A stretch of DNA of 64,000 nucleotides from Steroidobacter agaridevorans (GTDB taxonomy: Bacteria > Pseudomonadota > Gammaproteobacteria > Steroidobacterales > Steroidobacteraceae). Positions 18,895 to 27,702 of the stretch are shown in pieces. The position numbers and the translations under genes are program-made. The DNA lies in assembly GCF_009932555.1 (NCBI RefSeq), contig NZ_BLJO01000003.1:186001-250000 (forward strand). The letters run 5' to 3'. The notes under the pieces are model-generated. The model was not told the origin of the DNA, searched no databases, and saw nothing but the letters and a program-made list of their open reading frames with translations. Every line of letters begins with the position of its first letter. Within the stretch, counting starts at the first letter, position 1.

Positions 18895-19001
18895 GCAGCC
18901 GAATCAGCCTCGTAGCTCACGGAGGGCGACAGTGTACGGCATGTCGGCCGGCCCGCAGGGGGCCTGAACCGCGGCTGGATAGTGGCCGGAAGGGCGGTGT
19001 G

Positions 19002-19007
19002 TATAAT
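19002..19007 (+). promoter_or_regulatory. Probable -10 box for yajC-secD-secF
   Basis: A perfect TATAAT 120 bp upstream of the yajC start, in the gap divergent from the CNNM gene. No convincing -35 hexamer lies at 16-18 nt, so the promoter is supported only by the -10 and its position. It implies a leader of about 110 nt. Confidence 0.45.
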
Positions 19008-19126
19008 GCGCCGCTCTTTGCCGACCCGGCGGTGCCGGGGTGCGCGCCTGTTCGCGCCGGCAGAGCCGTTTTCTCGTCCTTTCCCGGGGTTCTTCCCCAG
19101 TTTTTCGTTTTCGGGGGCATTGCAAG

Positions 19127-19459
19127 ATGGACTGGTTGATTTCCACCGCTGCCGCACAGGCCGCCGGCGCCCCGGCACAGCCCAACGCGCTCATGCAATT
19201 TTTGCCGCTGGTGCTGATTTTCGTGGTCTTCTATTTCCTGCTGATCCGTCCGCAAACCAAGCGCGCCAAGGAACATCGCGCCATGGTGGCGGCCCTGGGC
19301 GTCGGCGCCGAGGTCGTTACCAGCGGCGGCATCCTGGGCAGGATCACCGAGGTGAGCGAGCAGTTCGTGACCCTCGAGATCGCCCCCGGCGTCAACATCA
19401 AAGTGCAGCGTCACGCCGTGTCCCAAGAGCTCCCGAAGGGCACGTTGAAGAGCGCATAA
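19127..19459 (+). CDS. yajC: Preprotein translocase subunit YajC
   Basis: 110-aa single-span inner-membrane protein that joins SecDF and YidC at the Sec translocon. The N-terminus (MDWLISTAAAQA) is followed by the membrane helix FLPLVLIFVVFYFLLIRP and the typical QTKRAKEHRAMVAALGVGAEVVTSGGILG segment, with residues continuing to a KVQRHAVSQELP end. The ATG at 19127 has a GGGGG sequence ~9 nt upstream; an in-frame upstream start is not family-like. First gene of yajC-secD-secF. Confidence 0.96.
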   Translation: MDWLISTAAAQAAGAPAQPNALMQFLPLVLIFVVFYFLLIRPQTKRAKEHRAMVAALGVGAEVVTSGGILGRITEVSEQFVTLEIAPGVNIKVQRHAVSQELPKGTLKSA

Positions 19460-19520
19460 CCCAAGGATTGGGCAGTGCCGGGCGCTCGGCCCGGCCCCCG
19501 GCCGCGACAAAAACTTACCC

Positions 19521-21377
19521 ATGTATCAATTCGCCAAGTGGAAATACTGGCTGATCATCATCGTGATGGTGGTCGGCACGCTGTTCGCGTTACCCAACGT
19601 GTTCGGCGAAGGACCGGCGCTGCAGCTGTCGCGCAACGACCGGGCGGCCATGGATCAGGCCAGCAAGGACAAAGTGCTGGGCCTGCTGAACGCCGACAGC
19701 GTGCCGGTCGAAGCGTCGTATACCGAAAAGGACCGCCTGGTCCTGCGCTTTGCGGACACGGAGACCCAAAGCAAGGCGCGTGAAACCATCGCCAAGCGGG
19801 GCAACGGCGAATTTCTGGTCGCGCTCTCGAGTGCTTCGCGCGCGCCGGACTGGATGCGCGCCGTCGGCCTGAAGCCGATGAGCCTCGGCCTCGACCTGCG
19901 GGGCGGCGTGCACTTCGTCTATGAAGTGGACACGGTCGGCGCGGTCGATCAGGCAGTCGACCGTATGGAGCGCGACGCCCGCGCGACGCTGCGCGACAAG
20001 CGGGTTCCATATGCCTCGGTGACGCGAGTGAACGATTCGATTCGCGTTACTCTGCGTAGTCAGGACGATTTGACCGCCGCGCAGGACGCCCTGCGCTCGC
20101 CCGACGGCAGCATTCTGCTGAACACTTCGGACAGCGCCGCGGGCCCGACGATCGAAATGACGATGACGCCGGCCGAAGTCAAACGTCGTCAGGACGTGGC
20201 CGTTCAGCAGAACATCACCACGCTGCGCAACCGCGTCGACGAGTTGGGCATCTCCGAGCCCATCGTCACGCGCCAGGCCGTCAACCGCATCGTTGTGCAA
20301 TTGCCGGGCGTGCAGGATCCGAACGAAGCGATCCGAGTGCTGGGCGCCACCGCGACGCTCGAGTTCCGGCTGGTCGATGAGACCAACAATCCTTACGAAG
20401 CCGCCCAGACCAAGCGCGTTCCGATCGGCTCGAAGCTGCTGAATACGCGCGACGGCCGGCCGATCCTGGTCAAGCGCGACATCATCGCCACCGGCGAGCA
20501 GTTGTCGGATGCGAGCTCGGGCTTCGCCGAAGGCTCGCCCCAGGTGAACGTCGTGCTCGATTCGCGCGGCGGTCAGTCGATGATGGAAGCGACGCGCGAC
20601 AACGTCGGCAAGCGCATGGCCGTCGTCTATATCGAGAAGAAACAACTGGCCGAAGGCGAGCGGTGCGAAGGCACGCGCAACGGCGCGTTGTGTACCGAAG
20701 AAGAAGTCATCAGCGACGCGACCATTCAAAGCGTGCTGTCGGATCGTTTCCGCATCACCGGCCTGCAGGCGACCGAAGCCCGCGAGCTGGCGCTGTTGCT
20801 GCGTTCCGGCGCGCTGGCGGCGCCGCAGACCATCGTCGAGCAGCGTTCGGTCGGTCCGAGCCTGGGTCAGGACAACATCGATCGCGGCATCCGCGCCATG
20901 GCCATCGGCCTGCTGCTAACGTTCGCGTTCATGGCGGTGTACTACCGCGCGTTCGGCTGGATCGCCAATCTGGTGCTGTTGTCGAACCTGATCCTCACCG
21001 TCGGCCTGCTCTCGATGTTGCAGGCGTCGCTGTCACTGCCCGGCATCGCCGCGGTCGTGTTCCACATGGGTATCGCGGTCGACGCGAACATCCTGATCTA
21101 CGAGCGTATCCGTGAAGAGCTGCGCAACGGCAACTCGCCGCTGCAATCGATCAACGTCGGCTTCGAAAAGGCGTTCGCGACGATCGCCGACTCGAACGTG
21201 ACGACCTTGATCGCCGGCGTCGTGCTGTTCGCCTTCGGCACGGGCACGATCCGCAGCTTCGCCATCGTGATGACGCTCGGCATCATCACTTCGCTGTTCA
21301 CATCGGTTGTCGGCAGCCGCGCCCTGGTCCACGCGATCTGGGGTACCCGCCGCAAGCTCGATCACTTGTCTATTTAA
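19521..21377 (+). CDS. secD: Protein translocase subunit SecD
   Basis: 618-aa RND-type subunit that uses the proton gradient to pull exported proteins across the inner membrane. Seen are the N-terminal helix (KYWLIIIVMVVGTLFALPNVF), the periplasmic D1 signature LGLDLRGGVHFVYEV, a long P1 region, and the C-terminal six-helix block with the FHMGIAVDANILIYERIREE motif containing the conserved Asp. Length is normal for gammaproteobacteria. It lies 61 bp after yajC and 12 bp before secF. Confidence 0.97.
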   Translation: MYQFAKWKYWLIIIVMVVGTLFALPNVFGEGPALQLSRNDRAAMDQASKDKVLGLLNADSVPVEASYTEKDRLVLRFADTETQSKARETIAKRGNGEFLVALSSASRAPDWMRAVGLKPMSLGLDLRGGVHFVYEVDTVGAVDQAVDRMERDARATLRDKRVPYASVTRVNDSIRVTLRSQDDLTAAQDALRSPDGSILLNTSDSAAGPTIEMTMTPAEVKRRQDVAVQQNITTLRNRVDELGISEPIVTRQAVNRIVVQLPGVQDPNEAIRVLGATATLEFRLVDETNNPYEAAQTKRVPIGSKLLNTRDGRPILVKRDIIATGEQLSDASSGFAEGSPQVNVVLDSRGGQSMMEATRDNVGKRMAVVYIEKKQLAEGERCEGTRNGALCTEEEVISDATIQSVLSDRFRITGLQATEARELALLLRSGALAAPQTIVEQRSVGPSLGQDNIDRGIRAMAIGLLLTFAFMAVYYRAFGWIANLVLLSNLILTVGLLSMLQASLSLPGIAAVVFHMGIAVDANILIYERIREELRNGNSPLQSINVGFEKAFATIADSNVTTLIAGVVLFAFGTGTIRSFAIVMTLGIITSLFTSVVGSRALVHAIWGTRRKLDHLSI

Positions 21378-21389
21378 GAGAGCCCCGCA

Positions 21390-22325
21390 ATGGAGTTCTT
21401 TCACAAGGTAACGAAGTACCCGTTCATGCACACCCGCAAGGTGTGGTACGGGGTGTCGGGCGTGGCGATCATCGCGTCCATCGTGCTGCTGTTCGTGCAC
21501 GGATTGAATCTGGGCATCGACTTCACCGGCGGCGTGGTGCTGGAGTTCGCCTATCCGAAGGCGGCGAACATCGAGCGCACGCGCACGGCGCTGCAAGAAG
21601 CCGGCTTCCACGAAGCCCAGGTGCAAAACTTCGGCGACGAGCGCAGCGTCGCGGTGCGCCTGCTGCCGACCGACGGCCAGGACGTGAATCAGGTCAGCAA
21701 GGCGGTGACCGACGCGCTGAAGAAAACCGATCCCGAGGTCGAGCTGCGCCGCGCCGAGGTGGTCGGTCCGCAGGTCGGCGAGGAGCTGACCAATCAGGGC
21801 GGCCTGGCGATTCTGTTCACGTTCGTGTTGATCGGCATCTATACCTGGTGGCGCTTCCAATGGAAGATGGGCGTCAGCGCCATCATCGCGACCTTGCACG
21901 ATCCATTGATCATCCTGGGCTTCTTCGCCGTCAGCGACATTCCGTTCGATCTCGCCGTGCTGGCCGCGATCCTGGCCGTCATCGGCTACTCGCTGAACGA
22001 CACGGTCGTGGTGTTCGACCGGGTGCGTGAGAATTTCCATTCGATGCGCAAGGCCAGCCCCGAAGAAGTCATGGACGCGTCCATCAACCAGACGCTGTCG
22101 CGAACCATCATCACGTCGGGCGCCACCTTGCTGGTGGTGGTCGTGTTGCTGATCGAAGGCGGCGAGACGCTGCGCGGCTTCTCGTGGGCGCTGACCATCG
22201 GCATCCTGGTCGGCACGTATTCCTCGATTTACGTGGCCGGCGCGCTGGCGCTGGACATGAAGCTGTCGGCGCTCGACCTGATCGAGCAGAAGAAAGACAC
22301 CTCCGAACTCGACGCTTTGCCGTAA
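21390..22325 (+). CDS. secF: Protein translocase subunit SecF
   Basis: 311-aa partner of SecD. Visible are the first helix, the GIDFTGGVVLEF signature, and the C-terminal block with the AVIGYSLNDTVVVFDRVREN motif (SecF counterpart of the SecD Asp motif) and TSGATLLVVVVLL helix. A ribosome-binding GAG lies just upstream, with a 12-bp gap from secD. Together with YajC it forms the Sec accessory complex in the inner membrane. Confidence 0.97.
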   Translation: MEFFHKVTKYPFMHTRKVWYGVSGVAIIASIVLLFVHGLNLGIDFTGGVVLEFAYPKAANIERTRTALQEAGFHEAQVQNFGDERSVAVRLLPTDGQDVNQVSKAVTDALKKTDPEVELRRAEVVGPQVGEELTNQGGLAILFTFVLIGIYTWWRFQWKMGVSAIIATLHDPLIILGFFAVSDIPFDLAVLAAILAVIGYSLNDTVVVFDRVRENFHSMRKASPEEVMDASINQTLSRTIITSGATLLVVVVLLIEGGETLRGFSWALTIGILVGTYSSIYVAGALALDMKLSALDLIEQKKDTSELDALP

Positions 22326-22388
22326 CTCCTTGGAACCCCAGGCCCCCGTGGCGGATACCGCAATAACGACAGCAGCAGCGGCTAAGCC

Positions 22389-23375
22389 ATGAGCTTGATG
22401 GTCTGGGTGGTCTTCTTCGCACTGTATCTGAGCGTCCTGGCGCTGGATCTGGTGGTGCTGCACCGGGAGTCGAAGGAGATGAGCGTCCGCCAGGCGCTCG
22501 GCTGGACCGTGGTCTGGGTCCTGGTGGCGCTGTCGTTCTCCGCGCTGGTGTACGGCGTCTACGAGCATCACTGGTTCGGCTGGCGCGTCACGCCCGACGC
22601 GCCGAGCGGCACTGAAGCGGCGCTTCAGTACATCACCGGCTATCTGCTCGAATGGTCGCTGTCGGTCGACAACATCTTCGTGATCGCGATCATCTTCACG
22701 TACATGAAGATTCCGCCGCAGTTCCAGTATCGGGTGCTGTTCTGGGGCATCGTCGGCGCCATCCTGCTGCGCGGCGCGATGATCGCGGCCGGCGCGGCGC
22801 TGATCCATTCGTTCGACTGGATGTTCTATGTCTTCGGCGCGATTCTGCTGCTCTCGGCGGCGCGCATGCTGAAGAGCGAAGAAGAGCAGTTCGACCCGGG
22901 CAAGAGCGTGCTGGTGCGGCTGGCTCGCCGCGTCTATCCGGTCACCGACAAGCTCGACGGCGAGCGCTTCTTCACGATGGTCGATGGCGCGCGCCATGCG
23001 ACGCCGCTGTTCGTCACCTTGCTGCTGGTCGATTTCGCCGACGTGGTGTTCGCGGTCGACTCCATTCCCGCGATCTTCGCGGTGACCCAGGAGCCGTTCA
23101 TCGTCTTCACTTCGAACGCGTTCGCCATTCTCGGACTGCGCTCGCTGTACTTCGCGATCGCCGGCCTGATGATGATGTTCAAGTACATCAAGTTCAGTCT
23201 GATCTTCATCCTGGCGTTCGTCGGCGTGAAGATGATGCTGCATCATCATCTGGAGATCCCGCACGCCATTTCGCTGGGCGTGATCGTCGGGTTCCTGGCG
23301 ATCGGCATCGTTGCGTCGTTGTGGGTGTCGCGGCGCGAGGCCGCGTCGGGTACGCCCGACCTGCGCAACGATTGA
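22389..23375 (+). CDS. TerC family integral membrane protein (Alx-like)
   Basis: 328-aa membrane protein of the TerC/Alx type with about nine hydrophobic helices. Diagnostic stretches are YLLEWSLSVDNIFVIAIIFT, with the family's acidic-Asn motif inside the membrane, and LLLVDFADVVFAVDSIPAIFA. Characterised relatives (Alx, MeeF-type) export manganese and load exported metalloproteins; tellurite resistance is the historical name. It follows secF by 63 bp, and its location behind the Sec genes fits a role around metal supply to exported proteins (inference). No yybP-ykoY riboswitch is visible in the short upstream gap. Confidence 0.9.
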   Translation: MSLMVWVVFFALYLSVLALDLVVLHRESKEMSVRQALGWTVVWVLVALSFSALVYGVYEHHWFGWRVTPDAPSGTEAALQYITGYLLEWSLSVDNIFVIAIIFTYMKIPPQFQYRVLFWGIVGAILLRGAMIAAGAALIHSFDWMFYVFGAILLLSAARMLKSEEEQFDPGKSVLVRLARRVYPVTDKLDGERFFTMVDGARHATPLFVTLLLVDFADVVFAVDSIPAIFAVTQEPFIVFTSNAFAILGLRSLYFAIAGLMMMFKYIKFSLIFILAFVGVKMMLHHHLEIPHAISLGVIVGFLAIGIVASLWVSRREAASGTPDLRND

Positions 23376-23406
23376 GTCGTGACTGTCATCTCATGAGGTT
23401 CGGATT

Positions 23407-24162
23407 GTGGAATTCTTGACTGATCCCCAGGTGTGGCTGGCGTTCCTGACGCTGACGGCTCTGGAGATCGTCCTCGGCATCGACAACATCATTTTCATTT
23501 CCATCCTGGTGGGCCGCCTGCCGCCGGAGCAGCGCGCGCGAGGCCGCACCATCGGCCTGTCGCTCGCGATGATCACGCGCATCCTGCTGCTGCTGTCGAT
23601 CACCTGGGTGATGGGGCTGTCGGAGGAGTTGTTCTCGATCCTGGGCCGCGGTGTTTCGGGGCGCGACCTGATCCTGTTCGGCGGCGGTCTGTTCCTGATC
23701 GCGAAAAGCACGCTCGAGATCCACGGCAGCCTGGAAGGCGAACAGGAACAGCGCGAGGCGAAGGGCAGGGCGTCCTTCATGTCGGTGATCATCCAGATCG
23801 CCATCATCGACATCGTGTTCTCGCTCGACTCCGTGATCACCGCGGTCGGCATGGCCGATCACGTCGAAGTCATGATCGCGGCGGTGATCGTCGCGGTGCT
23901 GATGATGATGTTCCTGGCCGGCCCGATCAGCGATTTCGTCGATCGTCATCCGACCATCAAGATGCTGGCGCTGTCGTTCCTGATCCTGATCGGCGTGGCG
24001 CTGGTCGGCGAAGGCCTCGGCTTCCACATCCCGAAGGGCTACATCTACTTCGCCATGGCGTTCTCGGTGCTGGTGGAGATGCTCAACATCCAGGTGCGCA
24101 AGCGCATGAACCGGCCCCAGGAAGAGCCGGTCCAGCTGCGCAAGAAGCTCGAGGAAGAGTAG
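23407..24162 (+). CDS. TerC family protein, short YoaE/YgdQ-like type
   Basis: 251-aa membrane protein that starts with GTG (GAGG 7 nt upstream). It has about seven helices and the TerC signatures LEIVLGIDNIIFISIL and IIDIVFSLDSVITAVGMA with in-membrane Asp residues. It is a different subfamily from the 328-aa TerC protein encoded 31 bp upstream, being shorter and aligned with E. coli YoaE/YgdQ membrane parts without CBS domains. The two form a tandem pair, presumably one transcript. Likely role in metal-ion export (family knowledge). Confidence 0.9.
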   Translation: MEFLTDPQVWLAFLTLTALEIVLGIDNIIFISILVGRLPPEQRARGRTIGLSLAMITRILLLLSITWVMGLSEELFSILGRGVSGRDLILFGGGLFLIAKSTLEIHGSLEGEQEQREAKGRASFMSVIIQIAIIDIVFSLDSVITAVGMADHVEVMIAAVIVAVLMMMFLAGPISDFVDRHPTIKMLALSFLILIGVALVGEGLGFHIPKGYIYFAMAFSVLVEMLNIQVRKRMNRPQEEPVQLRKKLEEE

Positions 24163-24184
24163 GAAAAGCGCCGAAGTGTTGCGA

Positions 24185-24496
24185 TCAGGCCGCGGTGCCT
24201 GGGCGCTGTTTGTTCTTGCTATCCAGATATAAGTTGTAGAGCGCGACGAACAGCGGGAAAAGGTTGGACATGACTCCGACGGAGTCGTTCTTGCCGAAGA
24301 TGAAATAGGCGAGCAGCAGCACGCTGCCGGCGGCGCTCATGTACCAGAACAGGGTGGGCATGACCGGCTTGCCGTGGGCCTTCGAGGCGGCCAGCTGGAC
24401 GAACCAGCGGCCGGCGAACAGGAACACACCGGTGTAGCCAATGAGCTTCCACGGCGTCACCGTGACGCCGAACATTACGGTTAAGACATTATTCAT
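24185..24496 (-). CDS. Lipid-A-disaccharide synthase N-terminal domain (LAB_N) protein
   Basis: 103-aa membrane protein with three hydrophobic helices, matching the LAB_N domain seen at the N-terminus of some lipid A-disaccharide synthases and as stand-alone proteins. Visible are KLIGYTGVFLFAGRWFVQL, MPTLFWYMSAAGSVLLLAYF and FPLFVALYNLYL. The fold resembles PQ-loop/SemiSWEET half-transporters. Stand-alone members often sit beside glycosyltransferases; here none is near. It is convergent with the TerC gene (22-bp gap). Function unknown. Confidence 0.82.
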   Translation of the reverse strand: MNNVLTVMFGVTVTPWKLIGYTGVFLFAGRWFVQLAASKAHGKPVMPTLFWYMSAAGSVLLLAYFIFGKNDSVGVMSNLFPLFVALYNLYLDSKNKQRPGTAA

Positions 24497-24751
24497 GGCG
24501 GCCTGAGCAGTCTCGAAACTCTGTATGCAACAGCGTTGGGGCGCGACTTTACAGATATTGTCCCCGTTGTGGTGCCAGGGAATGCCTCAGCGGGCCACGG
24601 CGGTGCGCGAACGTTTCTGGCGTCTTCCTATCGTAGGTCGGGTGACGTTCACTGCCGGATGCGCCTATGATCCGCTCCGCACGGGGAGTGCGCTGTTCCA
24701 CCTTGATTCCGGTCTAACCACTGGCACGACAGACCCGAGGAAACCGACATA

Positions 24752-26287
24752 ATGAATTGGCGTATCAAACCTCTCGCACTGATCCTCGAGAGCGCCGAGA
24801 AGAAATCGCTGACGCGCACCCTGGGCGCGTTCCAGCTGACCATGCTCGGCATCGGCGCCGTGATCGGCACGGGTATCTTCGTGCTCACCGCCGAAGCCGC
24901 ACAAAAGGCCGGTCCGGGCATGATGATGTCGTTCGTGATCGCCGGCTTCGTCTGCGCCGTCACCGCGCTGTGCTACGCGGAGCTGGCGGCGATGGTGCCG
25001 GTCTCGGGCTCCGCCTACACGTACTCCTACGCCGTGCTCGGCGAGGTGATCGCCTGGATGGTGGGCTGGGCGCTGATTCTCGAGTACGCCGTCGCCGCGA
25101 GCGCGGTGTCGGTGGGATGGTCCAACTACTTCGTCGGCTTGGTGGAACGATCCTTCGACATAGACATCCCGGCGGCCTTCACCAGCGGTATGCACGTCGG
25201 CGGCGTCATGAACGTGCCGGCTGCGGTGATCGCATTGCTCGTGACTAGCCTGCTGGTGCTCGGCACGCGTGAGAGCGCCACCGTGAACGCGATCCTGGTC
25301 GCCATCAAGATCGCGGCGCTGACGCTGTTCATCTTCCTGGCGGTGCCGGTGATGAACATGGAGAACTTCGAGCCGTTCTCGCCCAACGGCTTCATGGGCG
25401 AGATTTCCGGCATGGGCATCGCGGGCGCCGCCGCGTCCATCTTCTTCGCCTACGTCGGCTTCGATGCGGTCTCAACGGCGGCGGAAGAAACCAAGAATCC
25501 TCAACGCAACATGCCGATCGGCCTGATCGGCTCTCTGGTCATCTGCACGATCTTCTACATCCTGGTCGCCGGCGGCGCGGTGGGCACGATCGGCGCGCAG
25601 CCGGTCATCGATCCGGCCACGAATCTCGCTTACGAGCCGGGCAGTGCGGATATCGCCATCGCCTGCCGTCAGCCGGATAACGCCGACAAGCTGGTGTGCA
25701 GCGGCGAGCCGCTCGCGCACGTGCTCGATCAGATCGGCTGGAAGACGGTGTCGAAGCTGATCGGCCTGGCGGCGTTCCTGGCGTTGCCGTCGGTGATCCT
25801 GATGATGTTGTTCGGCCAGACGCGCATCTTCTTCGCGATGGCGCGAGACAAGCTGTTGCCGTTCAACGAGCAGCTCACGAAGATTCATCCGCGGTTCCAT
25901 ACGCCGCACGTGGTGACGATTGTTACGGGCCTGGCGGTGACGGTGTTCGCCGCGTTCTTCCCGGTCGGTGTGCTGGCGGATCTTTCCAATAGCGGCACGC
26001 TGTTCGCGTTCCTCACGGTGGCGGCCGGTGTGATGATCCTTCGCAAGCGCGAGCCGGAGCGTCATCGCCCGTTCCGCGCGCCCGGCGTGTGGATCGTTGC
26101 GCCGCTCGCGATGGCAGGCTGCGCGTTCCTGATGTTCTCCCTGCCGCTGCGTACGCAGCTGACGTTCTTCGTGTGGGCCGGCATCGGCCTGCTGGTGTAC
26201 GCCGTCTACGGCTACGGCCGCAGCCCCCTTGGCCAGAACGGCCACAGCAACGGCGCCACCAAGACGCCCGCGCCCGCTCAGGACTGA
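24752..26287 (+). CDS. Amino acid permease, APC superfamily (cationic amino acid transporter type)
   Basis: 511-aa transporter with ~12-13 helices. The N-terminal signature TMLGIGAVIGTGIFVLT is the unwound first helix of APC transporters; FAYVGFDAVSTAAEETKNPQRNMP is the conserved loop after helix 6. Best fit is the bacterial CAT/YfnA group with an extended periplasmic loop (residues ~275-325 including two Cys). The substrate is probably an amino acid but cannot be named. It is a single gene in a 255-bp upstream gap, followed by a strong hairpin at 26299-26328. Confidence 0.92.
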   Translation: MNWRIKPLALILESAEKKSLTRTLGAFQLTMLGIGAVIGTGIFVLTAEAAQKAGPGMMMSFVIAGFVCAVTALCYAELAAMVPVSGSAYTYSYAVLGEVIAWMVGWALILEYAVAASAVSVGWSNYFVGLVERSFDIDIPAAFTSGMHVGGVMNVPAAVIALLVTSLLVLGTRESATVNAILVAIKIAALTLFIFLAVPVMNMENFEPFSPNGFMGEISGMGIAGAAASIFFAYVGFDAVSTAAEETKNPQRNMPIGLIGSLVICTIFYILVAGGAVGTIGAQPVIDPATNLAYEPGSADIAIACRQPDNADKLVCSGEPLAHVLDQIGWKTVSKLIGLAAFLALPSVILMMLFGQTRIFFAMARDKLLPFNEQLTKIHPRFHTPHVVTIVTGLAVTVFAAFFPVGVLADLSNSGTLFAFLTVAAGVMILRKREPERHRPFRAPGVWIVAPLAMAGCAFLMFSLPLRTQLTFFVWAGIGLLVYAVYGYGRSPLGQNGHSNGATKTPAPAQD

Positions 26288-26298
26288 AGCCCCGGAGT

Positions 26299-26328
26299 CC
26301 GGCGACTCTGCCTTCGGCAGAGCGCCGG
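26299..26328 (+). terminator. Long GC hairpin after the permease
   Basis: A near-perfect 13-14-bp stem: CCGGCGACTCTGCC, loop TTC, GGCAGAGCGCCGG, with one A/C mismatch. It starts 12 bp after the permease stop. There is no T-run, so it may act as a transcript-stabilising hairpin or a non-canonical terminator. Confidence 0.55.
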
Positions 26329-26350
26329 GCCTGAAGAATTAGAAAATTAG

Positions 26351-26386
26351 TTCCTCCCCTCCGGGGAGGAACGGGCTAGGGGAGAT
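26351..26386 (+). repeat. REP-like palindrome (copy D, diverged)
   Basis: TTCCTCCCC, loop TCC, GGGGAGGAA (perfect 9-bp stem, 26351-26371) followed by ACGGGCTAGGGGAG. The hairpin-plus-G-rich-tail layout resembles the intergenic palindromes at 38522, 39801 and 39919, though the sequence is diverged. Confidence 0.5.
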
Positions 26387-26512
26387 GCCGCTCCGCCAGT
26401 CCGGGATTGAACTGTCACCGAAGCGCCAAAGATCGCGGGTCCGCGCAGTTCGCTTCGCTCCTGCCGGATTCGCTGAACTCAATTGCTTCGCAGCCGAGAG
26501 GACCGGCGGGCT

Positions 26513-26690
26513 CCGATTGCTCGCAGCCGGGCAAGAGAACCGCCGATCTCCGATTTGCCTCGGCCGGCAACAGAACCGCCGATCTCCGATTTGCCTCGGC
26601 CGGCAACAGAACCGCGAACTCCGATTTGCCTCGGCCGGCAACAGAACCGCCGAACTCCGATCTGCCTCGCGGCCGGCGAGAAGTCGCCGG
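26513..26690 (+). repeat. Tandem array of a 36-bp repeat (about five copies)
   Basis: Copies begin at CCGATT-type anchors at 26513, 26550, 26586, 26621 and 26657 (spacings 37, 36, 35, 36). The unit contains CCGATTTGCCTCGGCCGG followed by CAACAGAACCGCCGATCT. The first and last copies are diverged; the middle ones are nearly identical. Copies touch each other with no spacers, so this is a minisatellite, not CRISPR. It sits in a 491-bp gap between the convergent permease and suhB genes. Apart from it and the two hairpins nothing else is seen in the gap. Confidence 0.9.
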
Positions 26691-26778
26691 CCTCCGGGCC
26701 GCCCCGCAGGGGCAAAAAATAAAACTATTTATCTGTTTCTTCGCGGCCGCGCCCGAAGGGCAGCGGCAAGCGCGCAGC

Positions 26779-27582
26779 TCAGGTGAGTTCCGCAGGAACG
26801 TGAGGGGCCAACAACTCCAACAAAGGCGCATGCACCTTCGGCGTCCCCGCCAGAATATTCCCGCCCTGCTTGTATTCCGTCCCTTGCAGCGAGCTCACCA
26901 ACCCACCCGCTTCAGTAATCAACAAAGTCCCGGCCGCAGTATCCCAAGGCGACAACCCAAACTCCCAAAACGCATCGAGCCGACCCGCCGCCACATAAGC
27001 CAGATCCAGCGCCGCCGCGCCCGGCCGGCGAATGCCCGCCGTCGCCTGGGTCACCGCCTTGAACATGGCCATGTACTGGTCGATCCAATGCAGATTGGTC
27101 CGATAAGGAAAGCCAGTCCCAATCAACGCCCGCTCCAACCCCACATGCGGACTCACTCGAATCCGCCGCCCATCGAGCTGCGCGCCTTCACCGCGCGACG
27201 CCGTGAACAGCTCCTGCCGCAAGGGGTCGTAAACGACCGCATGTTCCATGCGCCCACGACGTTGCACGCCGATGGAAACGGCGAACTGCGGAAAACCATG
27301 GAGATAGTTGGTGGTGCCATCGAGCGGATCGATGATCCACACGAATTCGCTGTGGATCGAGCCGCCGTGCGAGCCGCTTTCCTCGGCGAGGAAGGCGTGA
27401 TCCGGGTAGCTCTTGCGCACCGTATCGATGATTTCCATCTCGGCCTGGGTGTCGATCTCCGAGACGAAATCGTTCTGCCCCTTCTGGCGGATATCGAGAC
27501 GGTGCACGCGGTTCATGCCGCGGACGATGACTTCTCCGGCACGACGGGCGGCGCGGACGGCAATATTGAGCAAAGGCTGCAT
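26779..27582 (-). CDS. suhB: Inositol-1-monophosphatase family protein
   Basis: 267-aa metal-dependent phosphatase of the SuhB/IMPase family, which dephosphorylates inositol monophosphates; in enterics SuhB also joins ribosomal antitermination complexes. Metal-binding motifs are visible: FLAEESG, the signature DPLDGTTNYLHG, and WDTAAGTLLITEAGG near the C-terminus. The ATG at 27582 (MQPLLNIAV) is the family start; an in-frame upstream start at 27618 is less likely. It is divergent from trmJ, the usual neighbour of suhB in gammaproteobacteria. Confidence 0.93.
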   Translation of the reverse strand: MQPLLNIAVRAARRAGEVIVRGMNRVHRLDIRQKGQNDFVSEIDTQAEMEIIDTVRKSYPDHAFLAEESGSHGGSIHSEFVWIIDPLDGTTNYLHGFPQFAVSIGVQRRGRMEHAVVYDPLRQELFTASRGEGAQLDGRRIRVSPHVGLERALIGTGFPYRTNLHWIDQYMAMFKAVTQATAGIRRPGAAALDLAYVAAGRLDAFWEFGLSPWDTAAGTLLITEAGGLVSSLQGTEYKQGGNILAGTPKVHAPLLELLAPHVPAELT

Positions 27583-27681
27583 GGAAAAACGACCTCGACA
27601 AACGAGCCCCGGATCCAAAGCGGATCAGGGCAGGGGGCAGGAATTGGTAAAGAGCATGACGGCGGCGTGCCGTCCGAAGGG

Positions 27682-27696
27682 GCGCTAGAATAGCGC
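27682..27696. promoter_or_regulatory. Inverted repeat before trmJ
   Basis: GCGCTA-GAA-TAGCGC, a perfect 6-bp inverted repeat ending 6 nt before the trmJ ATG. It contains TAGAAT (27686-27691), a possible -10 for a very short leader. It lies in the suhB/trmJ divergent gap and could be an operator; no regulator is identified. Confidence 0.35.
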
Positions 27697-27702
27697 ATTA
27701 CG

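Noticed and set aside
22326-22388. Manganese (yybP-ykoY) riboswitch before the Alx-like TerC gene
   Set aside because: Only 63 bp are available and the characteristic paired loops are not visible.
21033-23264. 743-codon minus-strand frame over secF and terC
   Set aside because: Low-complexity Asp/His/Arg/Gln-rich product, spans parts of three well-supported plus-strand genes; a shadow frame.
26513-26690. CRISPR array
   Set aside because: Repeats of 36 bp abut directly with no unique spacers, and no cas genes are present.
26407-27693. 428-codon plus-strand frame through the tandem repeats and over suhB
   Set aside because: The repeat unit is a multiple of three bases so frames stay open; the rest is antisense of suhB.
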